A stretch of DNA of 41,855 bases from an uncultured Saprospiraceae bacterium (GTDB lineage Bacteria; Bacteroidota; Bacteroidia; Chitinophagales; Saprospiraceae), in the NCBI GenBank assembly GCA_905480605.1, contig CAJQRD010000074.1:1-41855 (forward strand), read 5' to 3'. Shown in pieces: positions 32,854 through 41,815 of the stretch. The translations under genes were made by a program, and so were the position numbers. The first letter of the stretch is position 1, and every line of letters starts with the position of its first letter. Below the pieces are notes generated by a model. That model searched no databases. It saw only the letters and a list, made by a program, of their open reading frames with translations, and was not told the DNA's origin.

Positions 32854-33230
32854 TATTTAAAATTTTCAACAAAAATAACATTTATCAGCCTCTGCGCCAA
32901 TAAAATGTCCTAATGCCTTGATGGAAACAATGAATCAATGCCAATAATGCATTCAATGAAATTAATCTCTGAGTAACTCTGTGTCTACTTTTGTGATTTC
33001 TGTGGTTAAACTATTAGTCATTATCTGGGAATCCATGATTTTTAACCCTAAAATGAAGCATAAAAAGTAAAAACCTATACCCAAATGTGCAAAACACATA
33101 CTGAATTACATATCCTTATATATTACAACAATTATATATGAATGTTTTCAAACCAGAACTCCTTGCTTAAAAAGTATTATTAACCTATATTTGCACCCTT
33201 TTTGAAAAAGAACATTAATTAAAATTTTTA
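32854..33230. other. 377-bp intergenic region with rpsF promoter and a CTCTGTG-type repeat fragment
   Basis: It contains the rpsF promoter (33162-33193). From 32967 to 33010 there is a CTCTGAGTAACTCTGTGTCT...GTGGTTAAA stretch that resembles a dispersed CTCTGTG-type repeat seen in other environmental genomes. No gene is visible. Confidence 0.4.
33162..33193 (+). promoter_or_regulatory. Promoter of rpsF-rpsR-rplI
   Basis: CTTG (33162-33165), a 20-nt spacer and TATATTTG (33186-33193, exact TAnnTTTG) lie 37 bases upstream of the rpsF ATG. It is one of the clearest promoters in the window. Confidence 0.75.
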
Positions 33231-33893
33231 ATGAAACAATACGAGATAACATTCATCATCGATCCCGTGCTGCCAGGTGATGAAATACAAACGGCAGGAA
33301 AAGCTTACGAAAAGCTTATTGCAAACGAAGGTTGTACTATCGTCAATGTAGACGAAATGGGACTTCAACAACTTGCATATCCTATCAACAAAAGAAATTC
33401 TGGGGTTTATAAGTGCATAGAATTTCAAACAGAATCAGGTTCTGTTATTTCTAAAATAGAATTGGCTTTAAGAAGAGACGAAAGAATCATGCGTTTCCTT
33501 TCTGTTAAGCTTGATCGTTACGGTGTTAAATACAATGACGACAAGAGAAGCGGTAGAATTGGGAAAAAAGCAAAGTCTTCTGAAAAACAAGAGGAAGGTA
33601 AACAAGGTGGTTACGTTAAACGAGACGACCTTACTTTACTGGAAGGTGTTGGTCCTAAGATTGCGAATCTTTTGGTTGTAGCTGGATTGAAATCTTACGG
33701 AGATGTTGCGAAAGCATCGTTGGAAGATATGAAATCTATCTTATCTAAAGGAGGTTCTAACTATATTGGACATGATCCTTCTACATGGCCGCAACAAGCT
33801 AAATTGGCTTCTGAAGGCAAGTGGGCTGAGTTGAATAAACTTAAAGACAAATTAATCCGAGGCGTTAACAAATCTTCTCAAGAAGAAGAATAA
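33231..33893 (+). CDS. rpsF: 30S ribosomal protein S6 with C-terminal HhH-type domain
   Basis: 220 aa against ~95-135 for usual S6. Residues 1-100 are a standard S6 (YEITFIIDP start, LAYPINKRNSGVY, RRDERIMRFL). Residues ~101-130 are a charged linker. Residues 132-212 form an extra domain, DDLTLLEGVGPKIANLLVVAG...HDPSTWPQQAKLASEGKW, containing a helix-hairpin-helix motif. The same domain ends S1 (36711-39098; residues 718-799 when numbered from 36699), with roughly 40% identity by eye. It is the first gene of the rpsF-rpsR-rplI operon, with its own promoter. The fusion is conserved in reading frame with no frameshift. The extra domain may contact rRNA or another translation factor (inference). 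Confidence 0.92.
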   Translation: MKQYEITFIIDPVLPGDEIQTAGKAYEKLIANEGCTIVNVDEMGLQQLAYPINKRNSGVYKCIEFQTESGSVISKIELALRRDERIMRFLSVKLDRYGVKYNDDKRSGRIGKKAKSSEKQEEGKQGGYVKRDDLTLLEGVGPKIANLLVVAGLKSYGDVAKASLEDMKSILSKGGSNYIGHDPSTWPQQAKLASEGKWAELNKLKDKLIRGVNKSSQEEE

Positions 33894-33904
33894 AAACTTA
33901 AACT

Positions 33905-34171
33905 ATGGCTTCTAGAGATGATATAAAATTCTTAAGCAATCCTAATATAGGAAAAGACAATAAAAAGTACTGTAGATTTAGAAAATTTGGAATCAGACAC
34001 ATCGATTATAAAGATGCTGACTTCTTACTACAGTTTGTAAATGAGCAAGGTAAATTACTTCCAAGAAGAATTACTGGTAACTCATTAAAATATCAAAAGA
34101 AAGTGGCTATCGCTGTAAAAAGAGCTAGACACTTAGCATTTATGCCTTACGTAACAGATTTACTTAAATAA
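33905..34171 (+). CDS. rpsR: 30S ribosomal protein S18
   Basis: 88 aa small-subunit protein S18, the partner of S6 on the platform. It has IDYKDADFLLQFVNEQGKLLPRRITG and the C-terminal RARHLAFMPYV, which are conserved in S18. It sits 11 bases after rpsF in the usual order. The Cys in KYCRFRKFG is present but a full zinc-binding set is not. Confidence 0.97.
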   Translation: MASRDDIKFLSNPNIGKDNKKYCRFRKFGIRHIDYKDADFLLQFVNEQGKLLPRRITGNSLKYQKKVAIAVKRARHLAFMPYVTDLLK

Positions 34172-34185
34172 GAAAGCGAAACACT

Positions 34186-34632
34186 ATGGATATTATATTA
34201 CTACAAAACGTATCGAATCTTGGTGATAAGCATGATGTTGTATCTGTTAAACCAGGATATGGAAGAAATTACCTTATTCCACAAGGATTTGGCGTAATTG
34301 CTAACGCAACTAACAAAAAGAAGTTAGAAACTATTATTGAAGAATACAAAGCGGCGGAAAATCAGCGTACTGATGAATACAAAGCAATGGCTGAAAAAAT
34401 TGCTGGTAAAACAGTAAAAATCGGAGTTAAATCTGGTACATCAGGTAAAATATTTGGAAAAGTAACTAACGTTCAAGTCGTGAATGCCCTTAAAGAACAT
34501 TTCGAAATTGAAATCGAAAGAAGAAAGGTGGTTATTCCTGAAGAACCAAAAGAAATTGGTACTTACACTGCAATCATCAATTTTCATGATGAGGTAAGTG
34601 AGGAATTAAAATTCGAATTGATCAAGGAGTAA
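34186..34632 (+). CDS. rplI: 50S ribosomal protein L9
   Basis: 148 aa with the classic N-terminal MDIILLQNVSNLGDKHDVVSVKPGYGRNYLIPQG, a central helix and the C-terminal domain ending DEVSEELKFELIKE. It lies 14 bases after rpsR. It is the last gene of the operon before a strong terminator. Confidence 0.97.
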   Translation: MDIILLQNVSNLGDKHDVVSVKPGYGRNYLIPQGFGVIANATNKKKLETIIEEYKAAENQRTDEYKAMAEKIAGKTVKIGVKSGTSGKIFGKVTNVQVVNALKEHFEIEIERRKVVIPEEPKEIGTYTAIINFHDEVSEELKFELIKE

Positions 34633-34651
34633 TTACTCTGATAAACAATAT

Positions 34652-34687
34652 AAAAAGGCGCTATCAATAATTTGATAAGCGCCTTTT
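34652..34687. terminator. Bidirectional terminator between rplI and fadD
   Basis: Stem GGCGCTATCAA / TTGATAAGCGCC with one bulged A is flanked by A and T runs on both sides. It lies 20 bases past rplI and also faces the fadD-like gene. Confidence 0.8.
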
Positions 34688-34748
34688 TTTGTATATTTTA
34701 TTCATTTGGCTCTTTGTCTTTAATATTAGGCCACAATGTTTATTTTCA

Positions 34749-36416
34749 TTATTCCTTTAATTTCCTCCTCAATATCTTACCAACATTTGATTTTGGCAAT
34801 TCATCTCTAAATTCTACTTCCTTTGGAACTTTGTAACCTGTTAAGTTTTCTCTACAATGTGTTATGATTTCATCTTTGGTGAGTGATTGGTCTTTTTTGA
34901 CAATAAATACTTTAACGCATTCTCCCGATCTATCACTTGGAATCCCAATGGCTGCTGATTCTAAAACTTTCTCATTAAGACACAACACATCTTCAATTTC
35001 ATTAGGATAAACATTGAATCCACTAACCAGAATCATATCTTTTTTACGGTCTACAATTTTAAGGTACCCCTCATCATCAATATAACCAATATCACCTGAA
35101 TTTAACCAACCATCAGCAGTGATTGTCTTGGCTGTTTCTTCTGGCCTATTGTAGTAGCCCTTCATTACTTGTGGTCCTTTTATCTGAATTTCACCAGTCT
35201 CTCCCAATGGTAAAACATTGCCAACTTCATCAATGATTTGAATGTCCGTTGAAGGTACAGGGATTCCAACTGAACCTAATTTTACTTTTTTATATGGACT
35301 TGAAGTTACAACTGGTGAGGCTTCTGTCATACCGTATCCTTCTGAAATATCCTGTCCTGTCAATTTCTTCCATTCTTCTGCAACGCTTTTTTGCAAAGCA
35401 GTACCTCCTGCAGCGATAAATTGTAATTTCTTCCAGTTTGTATTTCTGAACGGCTCATGATTAAGAAGTGCATTGTATAAGGTGTTTACACCAGTCATTC
35501 CCGTAATTTCATATCTCTCAAACTCCTTGATAACAGACTTTAAATCTCTTGGGTTTGCCACCAATATTGAAAGAGCTCCAAGATCCATTGTCGCTAAGCA
35601 GTTTATGGTGAAAGCAAAAATATGATACAACGGAAGCGGTGCTAATATTACTTGATTGGAACTGTCACCGCCCATGTATGGAAGAATGAATGTTTTGATT
35701 TGCATCATATTGGCCACAAGATTCCTGTTGGTCAACATAGCGCCTTTACTAACCCCAGTAGTTCCTCCTGTATACTGTAGCGCTATGACACTCTCTGGTT
35801 CATTTTTAAAGTCGCTATTTAATTCAAACTTCTTTCCTTGCTTAAGTGCTTCTTTCATGGTCACGATATTAGACATACCATGTTTGGGTACCATACGTTT
35901 TACATTTCTAATCGCAAAATTTACAAGTGAACCTTTGACAGAGCCTAACATGCCACCTATTGAGGTGCTAATCACAACTTTAACATCTGTTTCCTTTATA
36001 ACTTTCTCTAGGTTATAAATGAAATTTTCCAATATAATTATACCCTTAGCGCCACTGTCCTTAAACTGGTGTTCCATTTCCCGTGGAGTATATAACGGAT
36101 TGGTATTAACGACTATTAGTCCCGCTTTCAAAATACCAAATAATGCTACTGGATATTGTAATAGATTAGGCATCATGATTGCAACTTTGTCTCCTGGTTC
36201 TAAGCCACGGCTTTGTAAGTAAGCTCCTAAAGCATTACTTTTTTGAACCAAATCACCATATGTCATCTCTTTTCCCATAAATGAAAAAGCAGGTTTCTTA
36301 GCATACTTTGTACAGGTTTCATCTAGGTACTCTAGAATAGTTGGATATTGAGAAGGATCAATATTTGCTGGTATACCACTTGGGTATGAGGCTATCCACG
36401 GTCTTGCGTTATTCAT
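34749..36416 (-). CDS. fadD: Long-chain-fatty-acid--CoA ligase
   Basis: Adenylate-forming enzyme of 555 aa that activates fatty acids with ATP and CoA. It shows the AMP-binding signature ALQYTGGTTGVSKGAMLT, the QDISEGYGMTEASPV motif, GWLNSGDIGYIDDEGYL and the C-terminal catalytic Lys in PKSNVGKILRRKL. The N-terminus MNNARPWIASYPSGIP is typical of FadD-type ligases. It is monocistronic and convergent with rplI. Chain-length specificity is not evident. Confidence 0.93.
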   Translation of the reverse strand: MNNARPWIASYPSGIPANIDPSQYPTILEYLDETCTKYAKKPAFSFMGKEMTYGDLVQKSNALGAYLQSRGLEPGDKVAIMMPNLLQYPVALFGILKAGLIVVNTNPLYTPREMEHQFKDSGAKGIIILENFIYNLEKVIKETDVKVVISTSIGGMLGSVKGSLVNFAIRNVKRMVPKHGMSNIVTMKEALKQGKKFELNSDFKNEPESVIALQYTGGTTGVSKGAMLTNRNLVANMMQIKTFILPYMGGDSSNQVILAPLPLYHIFAFTINCLATMDLGALSILVANPRDLKSVIKEFERYEITGMTGVNTLYNALLNHEPFRNTNWKKLQFIAAGGTALQKSVAEEWKKLTGQDISEGYGMTEASPVVTSSPYKKVKLGSVGIPVPSTDIQIIDEVGNVLPLGETGEIQIKGPQVMKGYYNRPEETAKTITADGWLNSGDIGYIDDEGYLKIVDRKKDMILVSGFNVYPNEIEDVLCLNEKVLESAAIGIPSDRSGECVKVFIVKKDQSLTKDEIITHCRENLTGYKVPKEVEFRDELPKSNVGKILRRKLKE

Positions 36417-36641
36417 ATCTTAAATTAAATTATGGGTACTAATATAACATTATGATTTATGATCTTAAAGAATCAGATGGGTAATAAATAAAGAAAGCAA
36501 TATTTAGTTTTATAAAATATAAAAAAAGTGGGTTTTTCTTTTGCAAATAAGCTTTTGAGCCAACAATTGTTCATTTCCATTTTTTTATGAGTTTTTGCAG
36601 TATAAATGCAACATTTTCAAGCATTTATATTTAAAAAATAA

Positions 36642-36649
36642 TACTTTTG
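36642..36649 (+). promoter_or_regulatory. -7 promoter element of rpsA
   Basis: TACTTTTG matches TAnnTTTG, 61 bases upstream of the second ATG (36711). The leader that follows holds the hairpin GTTTTGC-AAAGC-GCAAAAC (36674-36692), a possible S1 autoregulatory structure. Confidence 0.6.
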
Positions 36650-36673
36650 CACTCAAATTTTTTATTAACCTCT

Positions 36674-36692
36674 GTTTTGCAAAGCGCAAAAC
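36674..36692 (+). promoter_or_regulatory. Leader hairpin in rpsA 5' UTR
   Basis: A 7-bp perfect inverted repeat with a 5-nt loop lies 18 bases upstream of ATG 36711 (6 bases before ATG 36699). It could affect translation initiation; no T-tract follows, so it is not a terminator. Regulation is inference. Confidence 0.4.
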
Positions 36693-36710
36693 ATACAAAT
36701 GATTTTCAAA

Positions 36711-39098
36711 ATGTCTGAAGAAAATAAATTAGACAATGAAAAACCAGCTGAAGAAAAGGTAACTCCTGAAACTCCAGTTGCTGCTGAAGCTCCAGTAGTT
36801 CCAGCTGTAGAAAATGCTTCTGATGATTCAACGCCTGAAAATGTTGAAATCGAGACAGAAGACATTAACACAATTCTAAAGGATACACCTCACGATGACT
36901 TTGATTGGTCAATAGGTAACAAACACACACTTAACTACACAGATAACGAAATTGAAGATTACTTAAAGGACTATGAGCAGTCTTTGAACAGTATCTCAGA
37001 ATTCGAATTGGTAGACGGTGTTGTTTCTTCTATAAATGACGGTAGTGTTTTATTGGATATCAATTACAAATCTGATGGTCTTGTCTCTTTAACAGAATTT
37101 AGAGATACACCAGATATGAAAGTTGGTGATACTGTAATAGTATATATCGAAGCAAAAGAAGATGCTAGAGGGCAACTTCAATTGTCAAGAAGAAAAGCAA
37201 AATTAATTAAGGCTTGGGATAATATTGTCGATTCTTACGAGAATGGAACAATTATCAAAGGTACTGTTGTGAGTAAAACTAAAGGTGGTTTGATTGCCGA
37301 TGTAGGTGGATTGGAAACATTCCTACCAGGTTCTCAAATTGATATTAAGCCGATCATTGATTATGATTCTTATGTTGGTAAAACAATGGAATTCAAAGTT
37401 GTAAAAATCAATGAAGTAATTAAAAACGCAGTTGTTTCTCACAAAGCTCTTATCGAATCTGATTTGGCTGAGCAAAGAGAATCAATTATTGCAGGTCTTG
37501 AAAAGGGTCAGGTACTTGAAGGTATTGTTAAAAACATTACTGACTTCGGTGCATTTATGGACCTTGGTGGTGTTGATGGTTTACTTTATATCACAGATAT
37601 TTCTTGGGGTAGAATTAATCACCCACAAGAAGTGCTTGAATTAAACCAAAAATTAAATGTTGTTGTATTAGATTTTGATGAAGACAAAAAACGTATTTCA
37701 TTAGGACTTAAGCAATTGCAACCACATCCTTGGGAAGTTCTTCCTGCTGATGTTGTTGAAGGATCTACTGTTAAAGGTAAGATTGTTAATATCGAAGACT
37801 ATGGAGCTTTCTTAGAAATTATTCCAGGTGTTGAAGGTTTGATTCACGTTTCAGAAGTTTCTTGGAGCAATCAACCTGTAAACGCAAGAGAATATTTCTT
37901 CTTGGGTCAAGATTTTGAAGCTAAAGTTGTAACAATTGATAGAGAAGAACGTAAAATGTCTCTAAGTATTAAGCAATTATTAGACGATCCTTGGGCTAAA
38001 GTAATCGAAAACTACCCAGTTGAGTCAAGACACACTGGTCAAGTTAAAAATTTAACACCATATGGTGTTTTCGTTGAATTGAAAGAAGGTGTAGGTGGTA
38101 TGGTTCATATCTCTGATCTTTCTTGGACTAAACGTTATTCTCACCCTTCTGAATTTACAAAAGTAGGTTCTGATATTGATATCGTTATTTTAGAAGTTGA
38201 CGAGGCTAACAGAAAACTATCTTTAGGTCACAAGCAGCTAGAGGAAAATCCATGGGATACTTTCGAAAATGTATTCCCTGTCGGATCTTACCATGAAGCG
38301 ACTGTTATCAAAAAAGAAGAAAGAGGTTCAATCGTTCAGTTACCATACGGTTTAGAAGCTTTTGCTCCTACTAAGCATATTAAGAAAGAGGATAACTCTA
38401 CAGCTGAAGTTGATGAAACATTGACTGTAAAGGTTATTGAATTCAATAGAGACGATAAGAGAATTATTGTTTCACACTTAAGATACTTAGAAGATATCAA
38501 GAGAGAAGCTGAAGGCGAAGTGAGAAAGGAAAAGAGTGAAGAAAGAAAGCAAACTAAAACTCAAATAAAGAAAACAAACTCTAAAGTAGAGGGTGCAACT
38601 TTAGGTGATTTGAATGTTTTCTCTGAATTGAAAGATGCTTTTACTGCACCGGCTCCAACGCCTCCGCCATTAAAAAAGGCAGCACCAAAAGTGAAAGCAG
38701 TTAAAGCAGTTAAAGCAGAAAAAGCTCCTGTTGCAGAGGCACCAGCGGTAGAAGAAACTCCAACAGTAGAGTCAGCACCAGTTGTTGAAGCTGTGGTTGA
38801 AGAGACTCCTGCAGTTGTTGAAACACCAGCAGAGGCGCCAGCATCTTCAGATGATCTTAAGAAAATCGAAGGCATTGGTCCAAAGATTTCTGAGAAATTA
38901 AATGCTGCAGGTATTCATACTTTTGCTCAATTGGCAGCTACGGATGTTGAAAAACTAAAAGAAATTTTAGAAGCAGCAGGCTCTAGATACAGAATGCATG
39001 ATCCAACTACATGGCCAGAGCAATCTGGTATAGCTGCAACTGGAGAATGGGACAAGTTGAAAGCTTGGCAAGATGAGTTAGACGGAGGAAGAAAATAA
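36711..39098 (+). CDS. rpsA: 30S ribosomal protein S1 with C-terminal HhH-type domain
   Basis: 795 aa from ATG 36711 (an ATG at 36699 adds MIFK and abuts the hairpin; MSEENK is the more usual S1-type start). An acidic N-terminal extension is followed by six S1-type OB repeats, e.g. GIVKNITDFGAFMDLGG, GKIVNIEDYGAFLEIIPG and GQVKNLTPYGVFVELKEG. Next is a basic segment, an Ala/Pro/Glu/Val-rich linker (~650-715) and the extra domain DDLKKIEGIGPKISEKLNAAG...HDPTTWPEQSG. E. coli S1 is 557 aa, so the N-terminal extension, linker and end domain are additions. The end domain is shared with S6 in this window. It ends at a strong terminator. Confidence 0.95.
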   Translation: MSEENKLDNEKPAEEKVTPETPVAAEAPVVPAVENASDDSTPENVEIETEDINTILKDTPHDDFDWSIGNKHTLNYTDNEIEDYLKDYEQSLNSISEFELVDGVVSSINDGSVLLDINYKSDGLVSLTEFRDTPDMKVGDTVIVYIEAKEDARGQLQLSRRKAKLIKAWDNIVDSYENGTIIKGTVVSKTKGGLIADVGGLETFLPGSQIDIKPIIDYDSYVGKTMEFKVVKINEVIKNAVVSHKALIESDLAEQRESIIAGLEKGQVLEGIVKNITDFGAFMDLGGVDGLLYITDISWGRINHPQEVLELNQKLNVVVLDFDEDKKRISLGLKQLQPHPWEVLPADVVEGSTVKGKIVNIEDYGAFLEIIPGVEGLIHVSEVSWSNQPVNAREYFFLGQDFEAKVVTIDREERKMSLSIKQLLDDPWAKVIENYPVESRHTGQVKNLTPYGVFVELKEGVGGMVHISDLSWTKRYSHPSEFTKVGSDIDIVILEVDEANRKLSLGHKQLEENPWDTFENVFPVGSYHEATVIKKEERGSIVQLPYGLEAFAPTKHIKKEDNSTAEVDETLTVKVIEFNRDDKRIIVSHLRYLEDIKREAEGEVRKEKSEERKQTKTQIKKTNSKVEGATLGDLNVFSELKDAFTAPAPTPPPLKKAAPKVKAVKAVKAEKAPVAEAPAVEETPTVESAPVVEAVVEETPAVVETPAEAPASSDDLKKIEGIGPKISEKLNAAGIHTFAQLAATDVEKLKEILEAAGSRYRMHDPTTWPEQSGIAATGEWDKLKAWQDELDGGRK

Positions 39099-39118
39099 TC
39101 TTCTCTCTTTAGAAATAG

Positions 39119-39154
39119 AATGCCCGGATGATTTTTTATTCGGGCATTTTTTTT
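39119..39154 (+). terminator. Intrinsic terminator of rpsA
   Basis: AATGCCCG (39119-39126) pairs with CGGGCATT (39141-39148), loop 14 nt, followed by TTTTTT. It is 21 bases past the stop. Confidence 0.8.
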
Positions 39155-39329
39155 GTTTGGTATTGAAATTTTAACCACTTTTAAAATCTTTGAAGTGCAA
39201 AATGCAATCTGAAAATGACCCAAAACACTGTTTTTTATTTGAACACTTTGGTTATTTTATTGTTTAATTCCGATTGTTGATATGAAAAGTAAGCTCAACA
39301 TGTTAATTTAGCCATATAATAATTACCAT

Positions 39330-40805
39330 TTGAAAAAAGTCATAGTTATAGGATCTGGAATTGCTGGAATGAGTGCAGCTGCTGATTTGGCCTCAAAAGG
39401 TTACGATGTGACTGTGCTTGAAAAAAATGATAAACCAGGTGGAAGGATCAATTACTTTGATGCTGAGGGTTTTAGATTTGAGATGGGCCCAAGTTGGTAT
39501 TGGATGCCTGAAGTTTTTGAAGACTTCTATAAAAAACACGGGAGAACAACCTCAGATTTCTACAACCTTGAAAGGTTAGACCCATCTTACAAAGTTGTTT
39601 TTTCTGGTTCTGAATCTATTGATATACCTGCGGATTTTAACGGTCTGGTTGATTTATTTGAATCTATAGAAAAAGGAAGTGGTGAAAAGCTAAGAAAATT
39701 CATGGATCATGCAGCTATTAAGTATGAGGTGGGTATGAATGAATTTGTATGGAAACCTGGAGAATCTATAAAAGAATTTGTTTCGATTAAAGTTTTGCAA
39801 AATGCAATGAAGCTGCAATTGCTAAAATCGATTTCACATGAAGTGCAACAGGTCGTAAAAGATGATCGATTAAGGCAAATATTAGAGTTTCCTGTCTTGT
39901 TTTTAGGGGCAACTCCACAAGATACACCAGCTTTGTACAGCTTGATGAATCATGCGGATTTGAAGTTAGGGACATGGTATCCGCAAGGGGGAATGTATAA
40001 AATTGCTGAGGCATTTTATACAATTGCTAAGGAACAAGGTGCCAAATTTATTTTTAACTCTGAAGTCAAGGGTTTTGATATAGCTTCTAAGTCCATAAGT
40101 TTGGTTAAAACAGATAGCCTTGTATACCAAGCTGATGTCGTAATTGCGAATGCTGACTACCACCATGTTGATCAAAACATTCTACCTCGAAAAAATGCCA
40201 ATTATTCTAAAGAATATTGGGATAATCGAAAAATGGCCCCTTCTAGTCTTCTTGTTTTTGTAGGAATTGATAAAAAAATTGAAGCCCTAGATCATCATAA
40301 TTTATTTTTTGACGCGGACTTTGACAAGCATGCCGTGGAAATTTATAAAGAGCCACAATGGCCGTCAGATCCATTATTTTATGTATGTCGACCTAGTAAA
40401 ACTGATTCAACCGTGGCGCCTATAGGACATGACAATTTGTTTCTTTTAATGCCTATTGCTCCAGACTTAGATGATTCTAATTCGGCTGTTATGGATGAAT
40501 ATTTTGAACTAATGATAAAGAGGATAGAATCTTATACAAAAACAACTTTTAAAGATAATATAGTGTTTAAAAAGTTCTTCAGCGTTAAAGATTTTAAATC
40601 GCTATATAATTCATACAAAGGAAATGCTTATGGTTTGGCAAATACACTAATGCAGACGGCAGTATTCAAACCTGGAATGAGGTCTAGAAAAATTAGTAAT
40701 TTGTATTATACCGGTCAGTTGACAGTTCCTGGACCTGGCTTACCACCTTCAATTATTTCCGGTCAACTTGCTGCTCAAGCAGTATCTAAATCATTTAAAT
40801 TATGA
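39330..40805 (+). CDS. crtI: Phytoene desaturase (CrtI family)
   Basis: 491 aa FAD enzyme that introduces double bonds into phytoene. The dinucleotide-binding motif is VIVIGSGIAGMSAAADLASKGYDVTVLEK, then PGGRINYF, FEMGPSWYWMPE and the C-terminal NLYYTGQLTVPGPGLPPSIISG, the CrtI signature. The start is TTG at 39330 because the FAD motif begins at once and no upstream ATG exists in frame. The stop overlaps the crtB start by 4 bases. It carries no signal or membrane helices beyond the usual. Confidence 0.95.
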   Translation: MKKVIVIGSGIAGMSAAADLASKGYDVTVLEKNDKPGGRINYFDAEGFRFEMGPSWYWMPEVFEDFYKKHGRTTSDFYNLERLDPSYKVVFSGSESIDIPADFNGLVDLFESIEKGSGEKLRKFMDHAAIKYEVGMNEFVWKPGESIKEFVSIKVLQNAMKLQLLKSISHEVQQVVKDDRLRQILEFPVLFLGATPQDTPALYSLMNHADLKLGTWYPQGGMYKIAEAFYTIAKEQGAKFIFNSEVKGFDIASKSISLVKTDSLVYQADVVIANADYHHVDQNILPRKNANYSKEYWDNRKMAPSSLLVFVGIDKKIEALDHHNLFFDADFDKHAVEIYKEPQWPSDPLFYVCRPSKTDSTVAPIGHDNLFLLMPIAPDLDDSNSAVMDEYFELMIKRIESYTKTTFKDNIVFKKFFSVKDFKSLYNSYKGNAYGLANTLMQTAVFKPGMRSRKISNLYYTGQLTVPGPGLPPSIISGQLAAQAVSKSFKL

Positions 40806-41638
40806 TGTCGCTATATTCAGATGTTTGTACAGAATGCAGCAAGTTAATTACCAATAGGTACAGTACTTCATTTTCTTTGGGGATAAGGTTGTTTGCAAAA
40901 AAGTTTAGATCGCCAATTTATTCGATTTATGGATTTGTTCGTTTTGCTGATGAAATAGTAGACACCTTTCATAACTACGATAAAAAACAGTTGTTAAAAG
41001 AGTTTCGTCAGGAAACTAAAAAAGCAATTGACCAAAAGTTGAGTTTAAACCCTGTGTTACAATCTTTTCAAGAGGTTGTAAATGAGTATGATATAGATAT
41101 GGAATTAATTGATGCTTTTTTGGATTCAATGGCTATGGATCTCGAAGATCATCATTATGATTGGGCATTGTATAAAAAATATATTTATGGATCGGCAGAA
41201 GTGGTTGGTTTAATGTGTTTAAAAGTATTCCTGAAAAACAACAGTGATGAGTACCAAGAGCTAAAACCATATGCAATGGCATTGGGAAGTGCATTTCAAA
41301 AGATAAATTTCCTCAGAGATATAAAAGACGATTATTATGAAAAAGGGAGAAGCTATTTTCCTGACTTGGATTTGAAAAAATTTAATGATCAAGATAAGAA
41401 AAACATCGAAGAAGACATCTCTATAGATTTTCAAAAAGGACTTGCTGGAATTTTAAAATTGCCTAAAGGAGCAAAATTTGGAGTTTACATTGCTTACATT
41501 TTTTACTATCATTTATTTAAAAAGATAGAGAAACTTAGTTTTGATAAAATATTAGCAGAAAGAGTCAGAATAAAGAATCGTAAAAAGGCATATTTACTTG
41601 CTAAGTATTCTCTAAAAAACAGCTTAAACCTTATTTAA
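40802..41638 (+). CDS. crtB: Phytoene synthase (CrtB family)
   Basis: 278 aa squalene/phytoene synthase that condenses two geranylgeranyl-PP. The two Asp-rich motifs are DEIVDTF and LRDIKDD, with conserved YGFVRFADE and LGSAFQKINFLRD. The start ATG overlaps crtI by 4 bases (a second in-frame ATG at 40805 is possible). Later carotenoid genes (crtY/crtZ) are not in this window; the rRNA operon follows instead. No terminator is evident between crtB and the rRNA promoter. Confidence 0.95.
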   Translation: MMSLYSDVCTECSKLITNRYSTSFSLGIRLFAKKFRSPIYSIYGFVRFADEIVDTFHNYDKKQLLKEFRQETKKAIDQKLSLNPVLQSFQEVVNEYDIDMELIDAFLDSMAMDLEDHHYDWALYKKYIYGSAEVVGLMCLKVFLKNNSDEYQELKPYAMALGSAFQKINFLRDIKDDYYEKGRSYFPDLDLKKFNDQDKKNIEEDISIDFQKGLAGILKLPKGAKFGVYIAYIFYYHLFKKIEKLSFDKILAERVRIKNRKKAYLLAKYSLKNSLNLI

Positions 41639-41665
41639 AATTTTTGAAAAAAAGATTGTGAAATA

Positions 41666-41698
41666 CTTGCACAGATGTATTCTTTTCTGCTATCTTTG
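41666..41698 (+). promoter_or_regulatory. rRNA operon promoter
   Basis: CTTG (41666-41669), a 21-nt spacer and TATCTTTG (41691-41698, exact TAnnTTTG) lie ~118 bases before the 16S 5' end, so the rRNA leader is about 110 nt. It resembles the rpsF promoter (CTTG-N20-TATATTTG). Confidence 0.8.
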
Positions 41699-41815
41699 CA
41701 CTCCCTTTAGAAATAGGGGAAAAAGTTAATTGACATGTTGGGTAAATAGGAAGATAATTTACGAATACTTTTTAAGAATAAATTTAAGTTAGGATCAAGA
41801 CAAACTAAGACATAT

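Noticed and set aside
38561-38875. Ser/Thr/Ala-rich frame antisense to the S1 linker
   Set aside because: It is the mirror of the Ala/Pro/Glu/Val-rich linker codons of rpsA.
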